DNA from: Lucifuga dentata
Taxonomy: Eukaryota > Chordata > Actinopteri > Ophidiiformes > Bythitidae
Reading direction: 5' to 3'
Assembly: GCA_014773175.1 (NCBI GenBank)
Contig: VXCM01002525.1
Span: 1 to 64,000, forward strand
DNA length: 64,000 nt
Part shown: in pieces, positions 28,700-42,652 of the stretch
Numbering within the stretch: the stretch's first letter is position 1
How the letters are laid out: every line of letters begins with the position of its first letter
The notes under the pieces: generated by a model
The model's input: the letters and a program-made list of their open reading frames with translations, nothing else
What the model was told of the DNA's origin: nothing
Database searches by the model: none
Program-made: the position numbers and the translations under genes

Positions 28700-30180
28700 G
28701 ACGACTCCTCCCACCAGGCCGGATGTGGGCTTTTGGGGTTTTCAGCCTGTCGTGATGACATGGCGGTAGAGAGAGAGGGCTGCTTTACTGCTCTGCTCTA
28801 AATTATCTTTGAGGTTTAGAAACCAAACAAGCCAAAACTGCTACTGCTAAACGAACCAGAAACAAAAAGCAAAAGGAGATTATTAAAGAAAAAAAAGAGC
28901 CATTAGTTTATTTTCACTGCTCTTTTGTTTTTTAAAGATAGGATTGGCTATTTAAAGAGATCATTGAGTTTATAGTCTGAGAGATCCAGGAAAGAACTAT
29001 GCATTACCAAAGGTTTGGACTGTTTTAATATCACACAATTTCTTTCATTTTTATTTTGGTGTCAGATAATCCTTTTCTTAGGGTTCACAGTTACATACTT
29101 GTTGATTTCGTATATGTTTAGTCACTTTTTTACAAATACTTCTCTCTTTAAATGTGCTGGGAATCATTTTCTTTAAATCACACTTTCACTTTCATTCATA
29201 GCTTTATTTTTTAGGCATTTCTTTTTCAACAATATCTCACTGAAACGGTTTGCCTTCAATCACTTGAAATTGCTGGATATCCAAATTAGAGTTGTAGCTC
29301 ATTTAATATATTTGCCTTATTTTACATTGAACACATTTCACTAGGTGCACTTTTTTTCACATCTACTGTATAACACCCTTTAATTTCACAGGTACGAACA
29401 TCTGATTAGATATCAATCAGCGGGTTTTAATCCAGTTTTCGCGGGGTATAAGTTAGAGCTGGATGTGTTTAGTCACTGTGCAAACCACTATGTGTCTGCC
29501 TTGCCTGTAGATCTGAAGCCTTGTCCTGTGGCTACGGAATGTGTGAGTTATATGTTAAAAAACAATTCCTCACTGCTCTATTGGAGATTTTTCAACTTTA
29601 CTGCTTAACGCACAGCCAGACCAAGAAATGTGAAGTAAATCGGAGTGGTTGATGAGCGTGCAAGAAAGGCAGCACAGATGTTTTGATGCCAGCGACCCTG
29701 CTTGACTCCTCATCCAGTCATTTGATATTCAAACACGTTGTTGCGTCACATTTCTGCTGCATATGTAGATTTTTCTCTTTTTTTAGTGGTTTACCTCAAT
29801 TCAGAATTCCCTTTAAAACACACTTCAAGTCGTTATTGAGTTATAATCTCGTTTCATTATTATTCTGTCTTTGATTTGATTTGAACAAGTGTTCGTCTTA
29901 ACAGTGCATATGACACATTCAGACCTTTGTATTGCGTGGTTGTTGTTTTCACCATTATGAGAAGCATTTGTGCTCCATCAATGTCGAATTCAGCAACTAG
30001 CAAAGATGAGTTTAATACAGAAATCATCCATGTCTCTTAACCTTCTTCTAAGTCAAATCTGTAGGCATGTCCTGGCAAAAAAAAAAAAAAAAANAAAAAA
30101 AAAAAAAAAAGAAAAAAATATATATTCTATGCAGAAAAGAGGTGTAAAATCTGTATATTGATTATAATATCCTGTATTTA
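28700..30180 (+). other. slc9a1: Probable slc9a1 3' UTR
   Basis: About 1.5 kb after the stop has no reading frame, no MITE copy and AT-rich sequence with T-rich and ATTTA-like stretches, as expected of a vertebrate 3' UTR. No canonical AATAAA was found; an ATTAAA variant lies at 28882-28887, and an A-tract broken by a single N spans about 30077-30110. The true cleavage site is not determined, so the end coordinate is only indicative. Confidence 0.4.
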
Positions 30181-31341
30181 TAAATTCCCTTTAAAACTGA
30201 AGTCTTGTAATCCTGTAAACATGCAAAACATTGAGGGAAACCTCTGCTAATGCTGAAGCTGAAATTCAACACGGGTGTTAAGTTAAACATCCTACAAACT
30301 AATTCATTAGAGTTGTTGCACATCCAAGCAAGAGCAAAGCGTTATCTGCACGCACAAAATCCTAGCATAGCGTTTTGTTAATCCTGTAAGTCATTCTCTG
30401 CTGTACCGTATGTGGTTGTATTGTGTGTATACATTGTCTTCTGTATTGTCTTCTGAGTGAATTGGAATATGACAAACGTGTATATCTATGATGTTGTCGA
30501 TGTGAGGATTTCCTGTTTAACAGCCATTTGAATATCTCAAGGAAGCATCCTAACATGTTGAATTTAGTTTTTCTACATATAGAACATGGAAGTGCCACAC
30601 AATTCGATTGTCAGCCCACAAGTATTCCCTTATCGGTGTCTATTCTCTGTGCTTGCTATGTAGAGCAGATGGCCATCCAAACCTTCTCTGAAGTAGGTTG
30701 AGTGAGTCCAGTTTTCTGGCTGTTATTTCGCCTTAGTGGCAGCTGACTCCTGATCCTCTAAAGGTATTGCCTTACACCCACAGGGATTCCATTACAGCTG
30801 AGTGGAAAGAGCAAAAACAACTTTGATAGTCTTGGTATTTTTTTTTTCAACATAGGCTTCTGGAAATGGCTTGCTGTGGTTACATGGTTACTGTTGTCTA
30901 GGTAACATGAAGATAATTTGTTAGCCCAATATGTGATTGTGCATGTTCGGGTGCATGTGCATTTCTGAAGTCAAGGATGATTGTAGCTGGGAGATGGTAA
31001 TGTCAAACAAAAGCTTCTCACTTACCTGTACAAAGTGGAATTACGTAGTGAAATGCCAGCTCATATGATTGCATGTGAAAATGTCAACGAGGACAGGGTC
31101 GAAGAAAGAAGTGTGGGCAGGCTAACTTTTATTTTCCTCACATCCTTCCTCCATTGTTGCTTAAAGGACAATGACATTTACATGGAGCATTAAATTTCTA
31201 AAAGGTATCTAAACTACAGCTGGAACCGTTAGCATAGATGCCTGTTTCCTGTCCGCGTGTAAATGGCTGCTTGGGATGCTGTTTTGGGAGAGCTTCAATG
31301 CTAACTCTCCACATGCTCAAAGTTTCCCCTCTAACAACAGA

Positions 31342-32618
31342 CAGGGGTGTTCAAACGTTTGGAATCACCCAGAAAGTGTCATGCTTTAGATAGAAATTGA
31401 TACTTTTTATTCACTAAGGTGACATTCAGTTGATTTATATTTATAGCTAAGATATTAATAATGTTGCAAATGGCTATTACTGCTGGAAATGACTTGCAAG
31501 ATTTATAATTAATTATTCACATAAAACTGCAAAACTCCATTTTCAGTAGCCGTTACTCTAGTGTCCTAATGATGTCTTTTAGCTTGTCCTTAATTAATCA
31601 AGTTTAATAGCTATTTGGTTATTAAAGACACCTGTGAATTGTGTTAGCACAGCACAGCTGAAACGCATTATTTTCTTTGAATAAGCAGGTAAATTGTCTT
31701 TACTTGGGTTGCAAGGTACTGGCATTCCTAAAGTTCAGTTCTGGGTTAAAAGTGGCCAAACTAGCATAGTTTTCTCAAGAAACTCATCAGTCAGAAGGTT
31801 ATTCCATGTGCCAGATTACCAAAAAACTGAAATTTTCATAGAGAAAAAGACAATCTGGATCTTTGGAGTCTGTACAGCACTGGCCAAAAGTATTGCACCC
31901 CCTGTATTTTTGTGTAAACTTTACCAAAGTACCACTCCAAACACAACAGAATTCATTTATTGGGTTTTACAAGTAGTTGAGTATTTGTTCAGAATATTCA
32001 ACTATTCTTTAGACTCAAATATGGATTTCAGAGAGGTAATATGACTACAATATTTCTACAAGTCAGTGAAAACACATGAAAACCATTTGCTCTGACCCTA
32101 CCTCAAAGATGTTTTAACTTCCTGTTTGATCTCTACTAATAATATTGGTATTTTTCTTCAAATCTTAACAGTATGTCAAAAGTGTCTTTCTACTTAACAC
32201 GATTAAGAACTATTGTTTTGTTTTTTTTTTTTTCAGTTGTACTTACTCTAACATACTGTATAAAAATAATTTTTATGGTATATTTTTTGTGTTTGGAGTT
32301 GTATGTTAACTCAGAAAGAAAAGTTTACACAGAAATACAGGGGGGTGCAATACTTTTGGCCAGCGCTGTAGTTTGAGAAACAGACGCATTACAGGTCCTC
32401 AGTTGGCTGCTTCCTTAAATAGTACACGCCAAATACAGTTCTATATGAATAGTTAATTATGAATCAGTCATTTCCAACAGTAATTACCATTTGCATAATT
32501 ATTAATGTCTTGGCTATAGATTTAAATCAATTTAATGCCACCTTATTGAACAAAAGTGTCAATTTCTATCTAAAACATCAACATTTCTGGGTTGAGTCCA
32601 AATTTCTGAACAATAGTG
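31342..32618. mobile_element. Outer Tc1-like element with long inverted repeats
   Basis: The left arm (agatagaaattgatactttt, aggtgacattcagttgattt, ctgctggaaatgact) is repeated in inverse orientation in the right arm (ends ctgaacaatagtg then TA at 32619-32620) over roughly 200 bp. There is no transposase. A second element is inserted in its middle. Confidence 0.7.
31875..32368. mobile_element. Inner Tc1/mariner-like MITE, nested
   Basis: TA on both sides (31873-31874, 32369-32370). Ends CAGCACTGGCCAAAAGTATT and AATACTTTTGGCCAGCGCTG are inverted repeats continuing to tgtgtaaactt, about 48 bp. The 494-bp interior is non-coding AT-rich sequence. It interrupts the 31342-32618 element and is therefore younger. 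Confidence 0.8.
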
Positions 32619-33763
32619 TAACTCCGAGATACATATAAATACTTTAAATAGAGTGAATCCAAAGCAGGATATTTCAGAATATATTAAATCCTCACATGAA
32701 TTGAAACATTTACACCCACGTAGATCAGAAGTACATGGTGTGCACACAAGACGAGTTGGGCTATTTTCTGAACTAAAAATCAAACACATACACATATCAC
32801 AGTTTTAGAACCACTAGGTCAACATTATTTAGCAAAGTGATGGCATATTAAAACAGAGGGAGAAACGGCATTAGAAACACATTTTAAAGATATCTTTATT
32901 ATCATTTGCACACAGGTACAGATGAAATTTAGTCTCTGCATTTAACCCAGCCCTGGAGAGCAATTTTAAAATTATAAATATAAAAATATATATTTGAAAC
33001 AAGCGACATAACATCCCCAAATTCTTTAAAAAAATATATATATTTTCATAATTTTTTTTTTAACATACATTCTAATGGGCAAACAATTTCACACTGTTGA
33101 GACTTCTGCTTGGCGCAGAAAACCTTAAGCCATACAGCCTGTAGAAGAACCTATTTTATTATATTCATGTACTATTTTGCCTTTATTTTACTTGAAGTGT
33201 TGCTCCAAGCAAAAGAAGACTTTTACATTTAAAATCGCTGTCTTTGCTTATCTTTGCATTGGTCAAAGTTTCTGCATGTTTCTCTGCAGTGATACATCGT
33301 TTTAAGTCATCTTCCGTTGCCTTCAGTGAACATGTTTGACTGAATTATAATGTTGACGCTGCTGCCTCACCATGATTGGCTTGTTTAATTGCTTTGCTGT
33401 AAAAACTCTTTTAAAAATGTTTTAGTTTGCTTTACAGGAGCTTGTGTATAAAGTCCCACTTTTTGTTGTCGTGCTTTATCAGGGTTCATGTGTGTTGCAT
33501 CACTCCAGGTGCTTTACAGAAGTTTTTAAGTTTCACTGTGGGGTTTTTTTCCACCTCATGTTTACCTGTCACAGCACTCCAAAGACATTTTGATCCAAGC
33601 ACCCAAACTTCAAACTGTGGCTTCAGGCTTGTTCTTCACAGAGTCAGAATAGGCTGAATTTGCATTAATGTAATCAGTGCATTTATAATTAAACACTTTA
33701 TGAGCTTTAAGCTCAAAGTCTGTGCTCCTACATGTAGGTGTTTTGCTGTGGGTAAGCTAAGGG

Positions 33764-33800
<37 letters not shown>

Positions 33801-34019
33801 CACACACGCACAGAAGGACCATACTGGCATTTTTTTTTTCCATTTGACTGACTAAATTACTGCAAATGATGTAAACATTACTGCATACTAGTGTTTTACA
33901 TTTTTACCTCTGCCAAGGACATTCACCTACATGTTTATTTGCTACTCTAAAAGTTATGAACTAAGACAAGAACCCATTGAGTTTTATGCAGATCCAGAAA
34001 TTTCTAAAAAAGAAAAAAA

Positions 34020-34392
34020 AAAATGCCTTACAGTACCATGCCAGTGGTTTTGCATGTTTGAACCCAATGTATAATCTTGCATACATGTTAAGTTAGTATT
34101 AAGGAGATATGAGCTCTAATGCTGTTATAGTTTTTAAATGCATCTCCCAGCTTCCATCTTAGTTGGTTTCTATTAACTTCATTTAAAAACCAAACTTGTT
34201 TTAGATAATCACCACAGTGTTTACTAGGATGGATTATCTAACACAATTCTGTGGAAATTATTTTCATACTGCAGTGAAATTAATGGAAACTAAAAGCAAA
34301 ACACGACGAAAACTGTTAACACTTACTGCAAAGTGAACCTAAATTGTACTAATTGAGTTAAAACATGCAAAAACACTGGATTTGTCCTTTAA
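34020..34392. mobile_element. Divergent relative of the TTAA-bounded MITE
   Basis: The left end cagtaccatgccagtggttt and right end acactggatttgtcctttaa match the family termini, but the interior differs (short TIRs, different AT-rich centre). A further left-end-like scrap (gaaggaccatactggcattt) lies at about 33813. Confidence 0.55.
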
Positions 34393-35454
34393 CTACAATC
34401 ACAACCAGCCAGACAGAGCACACAGTTAGTTGATGGGTGTATCTCGTATATTGGATTCTTAATGTCAAGTTATAAAGGCTGTAATCACGTATGACACATG
34501 CATGGTCACGCTTAAGGATCATCAGTCGTGTCATTACTTCACCACCCAAAGACTGTTTTTCTTGCTGTGACATATATATCTTTCTCCTGGTTTGTCTCCC
34601 ATCACTTTCATCACACCAAGCACTTTAAAGAATCTATATCTTTATCTGAGTTAGAGCAATAAATGGCTTTATTGTTATGTATGGCTATCAGGTGAAAAAT
34701 CATAAGGAAGAGGAATGTACGTTATGATGGGCCTTATATAAAAGTGAGGAGATTGATAAGTCTGTCAAAAAGGCATTGTTTATACTTTCCTTTGATTAAT
34801 TTTCTGTTTTCTTGATCATTTGTGTTCTTTGGGTATATGTCTGTAAACTTTTTTGCATTTTGCAAATGTAAACATCGCAATATTTTTATTTTTATTTTGA
34901 ATACACAAAACAAATGCATTAGACGTCTACAGTAATATACAAAAGTAGAATCAGAAAACCAGCGTGAATTATCATGTGATTAATCTTCAGCTTTCAGCAT
35001 TCCAGCCCTGTAACCACCAGTGAAGCTAACACAAATGACACTACTTAAATGAAATATGTACCGAATTAAAGATTTCATTTATAGCATTGCCACATTGGCG
35101 TCTCATGATTTGTTGATCTCAAACTGCTGCATGCCTCGATCAGATCCTCCGGGTCATCTGGGTGACAGTAGGCATCCTCCTCTGCTGAAGTGTCCTTGAG
35201 CAAGATGCTGAATTGCAACGAGGATTGTTTTACTCCTTGAGTAAGAGAGCTGCATATCTTCCATCTGTCCTGCTCTACCCGGACCTGATGAGCTAAATCA
35301 GTTGTGTTCACTCAGTGGTGGGCGGTCAGGCCAGCAAGGCCTTCTCTGCTGGCCTAGAGATTGTCAGAATCATCCTGGACAGATCACCAGTCGTGTATTC
35401 AGATATTTTTCAAAGTTATGTAATTTTAGCATTTAAACACAATAAAAAGCGTGG

Positions 35455-35745
35455 AGTGAATGTATGTTTCCACCAGGGAATATAGTTCCACAAGAAGACC
35501 TGCGTTTATCGAAAAATTTAAACAACCGTGTCTTCATAAGGCTGTGTAACTATTAACAGGCAAAACATTGGTTTTTAAACTGGGTATATTGCTTGAATAT
35601 TTGGTTTTAAAAGATTAAGAGGTTTTGCAAAATATCAGAAAAGCTGAAATATGGTTTAATCCTTTGGGAAATGATTTCCAGTAATGTAACATGAAAATTG
35701 AATATGTTAGGCTCAAACATGCAAAATGGTGGTATGGTCCTTTAA
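35455..35745 (-). mobile_element. TTAA-bounded MITE, right half
   Basis: It contains ggaatatagttccacaagaa, the gtatattgcttgaat block and the right end ggtggtatggtcctttaa (TTAA 35742-35745). The left half is absent. Confidence 0.75.
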
Positions 35746-36776
35746 CTGTTTGAACCTGCAGTAACATTTTATGCCAAATGGGGGCAGTGCAGCTTAAATT
35801 TTAGATAAACTGCTTTAGGAGCGGGTTTGATTCCTGTACCAGCAGGATGATTCATGGTGGGAAAAATGAAAGATCACTGTCTTCCCTTCCTTTCTTACTA
35901 CTGTTGAAGTGCTTTTGAGCAAGGCACTGAACCTCCACCTGTTCCCATGGCCAACATATCAGATTGTGCTGTGTTGAACATCATGCGTGTAAATGTGTGT
36001 GTGAAGCAGGTTTGTGCTCCGTGGTTACGTAAGGAAGCAAGGCTGTAATTAAAAGCTGTGCACGTTATGCAATACAGAATAACTCCCTACAGTAAAAGGT
36101 TAATAGTTGGATCTCTATATTTGGAAATTCATTTTGTAATTGGACACTGTTGAGTCCAGAATGAAGTAGCTGCCTTGACAAAATGTAATGGCATTCCTAA
36201 TGTTAACAGTGGCTCAATTTTCATGGAGAATGAGATATCCAGGCAGAAATCTGTGTTCATTTTGGCTGCGACACGTTAATTATTTCCATTCTGTTTCTGT
36301 TCACTGGAAAAATAATATTTTAACCAGCTTGGCCTGAAAACCACATTTACACAGAAATGTTTTGGAACAGAAGCAGTCTATATTTTACACTCTCTCGTTT
36401 TAATTGCTGGTGACATTGTATCGTTTTCTAATGAATCCTCTGTGCGGCCATGCAAATCTTACATCTGGAGAGCCCAATTATGAGAATGCACACATGCTCA
36501 TCCATCCTTAAATTCCCAGATTACCAACATGGTAAATTGGTCTCTGCTTATGAGAGGAGAGTTTGTTTCATCCATTACCCTGAATTTTAATATTTCCAGG
36601 CTACATGTTGCTTAATATCACAATGACAGTCTTGATTCTCTCGTTTCTAGGTTTGGAGTAACCCTCTCATGTTTTCAAGGCCTGATCGTGATCAGGCTCT
36701 TTGTGGCATATAAGGATTTCATACCGGAGATGGACACAATGAATATCTTAGTACTTTTTACTGAATTTATTTTTGC

Positions 36777-36858
36777 AAAAAATAAATAAATAAATAAATA
36801 AAATAAAAATAAATAAAAAATAAAATAAAAATAAATAATAATAATAATAAAATAAAAA
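36777..36858. repeat. A/T-rich AAATA-type repeat
   Basis: Iterated aaataaat, aaataaaa and aataat units over about 80 bp. Confidence 0.85.
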
Positions 36859-36919
36859 TCCTGACATTTCTTGGCATTTCAAATGCTGTTTTTGTCTTGT
36901 TTATTTTTTCTAAAAATTT

Positions 36920-37040
36920 CCAGAATAAGAGGAGAATGTGAAACTCTTCTTCACTTATTCTGGAATGTTTTTCACATTCCTTACATTCATTACATTATGT
37001 TTTGTCTAGTATATACTAGACAAAACATAATGTAATGAAT
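36920..37040. repeat. Foldback cluster ending in a perfect 56-bp palindrome
   Basis: CCAGAATAAG (36920-36929) pairs with CTTATTCTGG (36954-36963). Further on, 36985-37040 is a perfect palindrome with no spacer: 28-nt arms containing ATTATGTTTTGTCTAGTAT and its complement. An AT dinucleotide tract follows. Confidence 0.9.
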
Positions 37041-37947
37041 TTATATATATATATTTATATATATATGTATATATTTTGTTGTTTCCTAGATTGTTCATTT
37101 TTTCCCTTGATTTTTGTTGTTAATTAAATTTTCTAGAATTTTTAAATTCAGAATAGAAAATCAAGGTCTTTCTATAATAAATAAAGTTAAATTCTTTTCT
37201 TTTTCTAGAATCTTTTAAAGATCTCTTGGCTCACTTATTTTTATTTTTCCTTTTTTAGACTGAAGACTTTTAGAGAGAATAAGTTGAAAATTGATAGCTT
37301 GGCAGAATTTTATTCAAGATTTCCACAAGCCAAAATGTCACCTCTTCTCGAAGTACAGATTCTTTGCAGTGTATGTGATGAATGTGAGACTGTATATTAA
37401 TTTATGCTTACAAATTAACATAAGGTTATGAGCAGAGATCGATGCGACAAACACAGATGCATTTCAATAGTATTTAAATGACTTTTTCTTCATGGCTCCT
37501 ATTTGTTTTCTACAGTGGAATAAACAGAACAAGCTCAGGCCAAATATTTAATGGCATCCCCTGTGCAGTAAATTTCCATGTGGAGTGTGAAATAAACCTG
37601 AAAGCTTTTCAGATGAGCTGCTCTGTCTGTCAGTTTATTTCTGTGTTGCTGCTGAAAATCACTGTGGCTCATTTGCCTGTCAACTGGATGCCCACTCAGG
37701 ACCCAATCACTCTCTAATATGGTGGAGGAATTAAATTGGCCGTAGATTGTGAGAGAGTTTTTCAGTTTATTTTCTCCTTTTTCCTCTTTAATATTTATAG
37801 CAAATGGCTTTAACAGATACCAGTCCTGTTTGTTTTGAATGTTGGAGCAATCAGTCATCTCTCAAAGCTACAATAATGGACGGTTTGGGATTTTTTTTTA
37901 TTTTAATTTTTTACCAAAGCTTATCCTTGATAGCATGTTTATCTAGT

Positions 37948-38400
37948 GTTGTTGACTCGTGTCACATGACTTAGACTTGACTTGGACTCGAGTCATAAAT
38001 TTGCTGATTTGAGACTCGACTTGACATAATCAGAAAGACTTGCTGCTGGACTTTAACTTTGACACCAGTGACCTGTAACTTCACTTGCACTTGAACCTTT
38101 AGACTTGGAAATTCTGCAGTGAATCAACTCTTGTCAACTTGTGATCTTTGCCATGTTAAGCAGCTGGTTGCTAAATCTTAAAATAAATACATGCATACAT
38201 ACATACTGACATTAAATTTGGTATTGAGTACATTATGTCTGAAACTCAAAGTGTAAGTCTTGACTTGGACTTGTCAGCCTTGACTAATGACTTGATATAC
38301 AGTATGACTTGACATGGCCTGTCTGGCCTTGGAACTTGTGTGCTAACACTTGAGACTTACTTGTGACTTGCAAAACAATGACTCGGGTCTCACCGTTGTG
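37948..38400. repeat. Degenerate acttg/gactcg-rich repeat
   Basis: Irregular iterations of GACTTG, ACTTGGACT and GACTCGAGTC occur across about 450 bp (for example gacttgacttggactcgagt near 37974). This type of acttg-iterated repeat is common in fish; family not assigned. Confidence 0.6.
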
Positions 38401-41400
38401 GCTACCAGTCAGTGGTAGCCTTTTACTGATATGAACTACATAATCTCTGCATAATCAATCAAAACTATGATTTTAATATTGATGAAACTGGCTACAAAGA
38501 TTTAACGCAGGCTATATTTCAGGTCTGGTTGCAATGCACATTTAGCATCAACAGATGGCACTGTGTAGCCATAAACCTGCACAGCTTTCCAACAAGTGCT
38601 GTCATCTCTGCCTATGCATCCACTTCTTTAACTTGAACTCTCACTGTGGGGATGGCTGCACTGAAAGCACACCGGCGTATTTAATCAGTGTGTTGGAGTG
38701 GAAGTGAAGCTTTCTGTGGCCCCATTCTATCAACTTAATGGTGTGTTTTGCTATTGCATTCCACTCTCATTTACATGGCCCATATACCCCTTCTAATGTA
38801 TAGCTAATTGTTGTGTTTAGGCTATAAAAACCCTGAACCATTGCATCTATGTTCCTCTCAAGTGAGTGCTCTGAAATGGAATGAACATGATTAATAAAAG
38901 GCAATTTTCTGCCAAAGGGTCATGTGCTTTGACAGTGTTTTCTTTGGATTAGAAATGTAGATGGATCACACCAGGGCTGCATACAAACACCATTTGCAAA
39001 AAGAACAAATATTGATTCAGCATAGCTTATTGTTTAACTGAAATTGCTCTGACAGTTGACCATAGCATTTTGTTTTTAATCTTTATACATTGTCAGAAGA
39101 AATACACACATATTCACAATGTAGCACACATACAGGGCTAATGGTAAGATGTTTGAGAGCAATACACCCAACAGGAAGTGATCCCAAGCCAGACCTATCA
39201 GGACTGGGGCATCAGTGTGACCCAGTATTCATGGCGGATTACATTCAGTATTTATGCTTTATCAGGCTTACATATCTTTCACATTGTCCTCCAGGGTCAG
39301 CATGCCAACCTTAAAAAAACAAACCCATGCTCCTGATATTTATGACTTGCGATCAGCTGTGAACATCAAGCGTGCTGCCTGGCCATTATTTCCAGTGTCA
39401 GAGTGTGCTTTGGCATGGTGCTTAAAGAAACAAATAGCAGGCACAGCGGCATTATTAATCTGGACACGCTGGCACAGACCAATACATCTCTGTCTGCTGT
39501 TTGATGTATTGCAATGAACAAAGATGGACTTTTTCACTGGCATCTATTTTGATGAATAAAACATCAACGCAGGTTGAGACAGAATTGAATTTTTGAATAC
39601 AAGAGCAGAAATGGTTATGGATCAGAGGACATGTTACTGTCTGTGACCCTCTCCAGAAAATGTTTTAAGGCACCAAGCTGTTTCAGGCCACGTCCTGCAT
39701 GCTTTTACATACACTCAGTAGTCATTGGGTGTGTTTGACATATCCAGATTTTAGTAGACATACTTACTTGCTTACTTAGTCCTCTTCATCACAACTGGGA
39801 CAAAAGGATTAAAATGCAATCTCAGGATCTGAATCTAATAACACGACTTGTGTTGATTTACTTTCACACTTTGCTTCAACATGCCTTTTTGTTATCTGGA
39901 TGTTGTCACTATGATCAGATCTCAGCAGGCTGTTACGTACATTATTTATGCCCACTCTTCCTCCTCTTAAATTACCTAAGAACTTTTTTGCATCAGCTAC
40001 CACTTTTTGTATTCCAGCTACTTACAGCAACTCCAACTCAAACAAACTCATTCACACCTGGCTAGTTTACACAGAGAGCTAATTACAATCAGATTGGATC
40101 TTGGATTGGATTGGATCGGATCAGAGAGCACTGTGATCACAAAGTGTTATGCGAGCATTTGCACCTTGGATTAACATGTAATCTCAGTATCCAGGTAACA
40201 AGATGATTGCACAGTAATGAAAGGTGCAAATGGGGTTGAAGGTTGAGACAATTTGCCTCTATCTCATTCTCTTTTGTCATGTGCCTCAACCCAGGTGAGG
40301 TTCATCTCCTTCAGTGTATATGTTATCATCCTCCTCCATTTTGTTTTTGGGCACCCTTGGGGTCCATCTGAGTGCTACCTTTGGAATATAATTCTTTAGG
40401 ACATAGATAAATTATGGAAGCACCATACAGGGTATAAACTATCATTAAACTATTATCTCTGCTTTGAGGAATTGTTTCCCATTGATGAGCATCATGCCTA
40501 TTTAGTGTAGATTAGAACATAAGCCACAAATCATTTCTTTTATTCCCTATTGAATGTCATTTGTATAAACACTAATTCCAAACTGTATTTCTAGATTCTA
40601 AAGCAGCTCTGAGAGATGCATCCTCATCAGCCACCACAATAGCATTGCATGCAGCTGTAAATTTTCCTCTTCGTGCTCATGAATTATGTTCTTGTTCATG
40701 ATCAGCATTCAGTGCTGCATCTGGTGCCAGAGCTGCACTACGAAGAGCTAACAGTTGCCACAAATGACATTTCTGCTGTGAAATCACATCCTGTATCCAG
40801 ACAACAGAGAGTGACTGCAATGCATACAAGAAATGGCCTTTGTAGGAGCCATTTACCTGTAAGAACCATTTATTTTCTGTGAAAGATGCCTGTGCTTTGG
40901 TTTTACCCTTGCCTGTTGGTAGCGGAGAGTGTATTGCCGTGCTCATTTATCCTCGTGATAAACTGTGCTGTCACTGGCCAGCGTAGCATCACACACGCTC
41001 GCCGACTGGACTCTTGTATAACTTGGCCTTTTGAGAAACACTGACTTGATGTGTCTATTAGCTGCTTAAAGTAGGCAGCAGTTGGTATTTCATTTCATTT
41101 TAACTGAATCAACAACGTATGAATATTCCATGATGATAATCCAAATGCCTATTTTCTATATGAAGCGGAAGCTGAGTAATGTACTGTATATTTGATCCAC
41201 TGGATGATACAATTTGTTCAAAGAAGATTCAAGCACCATCGTACACAGTAGCTGAGCCATCACCAAGCCCCTCTTTCTGACTGAAATCTGTCCCTTTGTC
41301 CATGATAAATCCCACAAAACCCTTCATAGGTTTACCTCCTCTCAGCAGAGCCTTGTAGATGACAAAAAAGGTTAATTCAACCCTTTGTCTACTTTTTCCC

Positions 41401-41796
41401 CTTCTTTCTACAAATTACAGACAACCACATCTCAGTTGGAGCTACTGAGAGAGATGGCTGAACGATGAAGATGATGGGTCAAATGCAGTACAAATCATCT
41501 AAATAGCACCTTATCCCAGACATTGTGGAGTTTCGTGTGGTGTTAGAAAACTTTTGTCCAAGAAGCGAAGGTGGGAAATACCATGTTTAATTTTGAAATG
41601 ATCATCTGCTCCAACAAGACAGAAAACAAGAGGAAGGTTTGTCTTTAAAGTTCATTGAGTGTTCATCAGGCATCACAGACATCACAGGAAGTCAATGAGA
41701 AGGATGAAGATGATTGAATATATATTGATTTTAAAGGCTCAGATGCAAAATGAAACATCACATGTGAGCTCTAAGGAGCAGCAGAAGTCTTTTAGG

Positions 41797-41847
41797 GTGT
41801 GTGTGTGTATGTGTGTGTGTGTGTGCGTGTGTGTGTGTGTGTGTGTN

Positions 41848-41903
<56 letters not shown>
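41797..41903. repeat. TG microsatellite with assembly join
   Basis: A dinucleotide TG run of about 105 bp with a single N at 41847; true repeat number unknown. Confidence 0.9.
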
Positions 41904-41905
<2 letters not shown>

Positions 41906-42591
41906 CTATTCACCAATTAGAGACTTTTCCCAAAAAAAGGATCAGAAGTATGTTTTCTTATTCTCTTTAGCTGATTAGTGCATGCCCACCTCAGGGGACC
42001 ATCTATCTTATTTAATCAGTAAAACAAAACAAACAAACAAAAAAAAACAAACAGTTTTTTTGTTTTGTTTTTTTGCACAATGCATTTTCTGTGTAAACAT
42101 GTTTTTCTCAACTCCCTGTTCATCAACTCAAATTTAAAGCTCTATATTATACACTTAGAATGCAGCTCTACTGTATACTCATGCATTTTGTATGCAAGCG
42201 AGTTGCTGGGATTTATTAACAATGAACATGTCCTTTGAGCCACGCTGTCATCAGAAAATAAGCCCTTGGTTATGCTAATTGTAGCTGAATAAAAAGTAGA
42301 CGGGAAAATGACATGACCAGAAGCATTATGAGAAATACTGAGGAGAAAATGCAGCTTCCAGTTTACAAATGGATGAAGATTTACAGAAAGTGAAATCAAC
42401 AAAGATTTGCATAAAATCCAGCATCATCAACTGAATGCCAAACATAAAAATCCTGAAGGGAATCAATCAAATGCCACCAGGATGTATTATGTGTAAAGCA
42501 AAAATACTAATCCAAAGCATGTGGTTCAGGGTCCCTCTGTTGTGCTAGAGGGGCTTCAGAGATCCAAAACAATACAAAAACTTGAGAACTT

Positions 42592-42592
<1 letters not shown>

Positions 42593-42652
<60 letters not shown>
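42593..42652. repeat. CT microsatellite
   Basis: A nearly pure CT run of about 60 bp. Confidence 0.9.
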
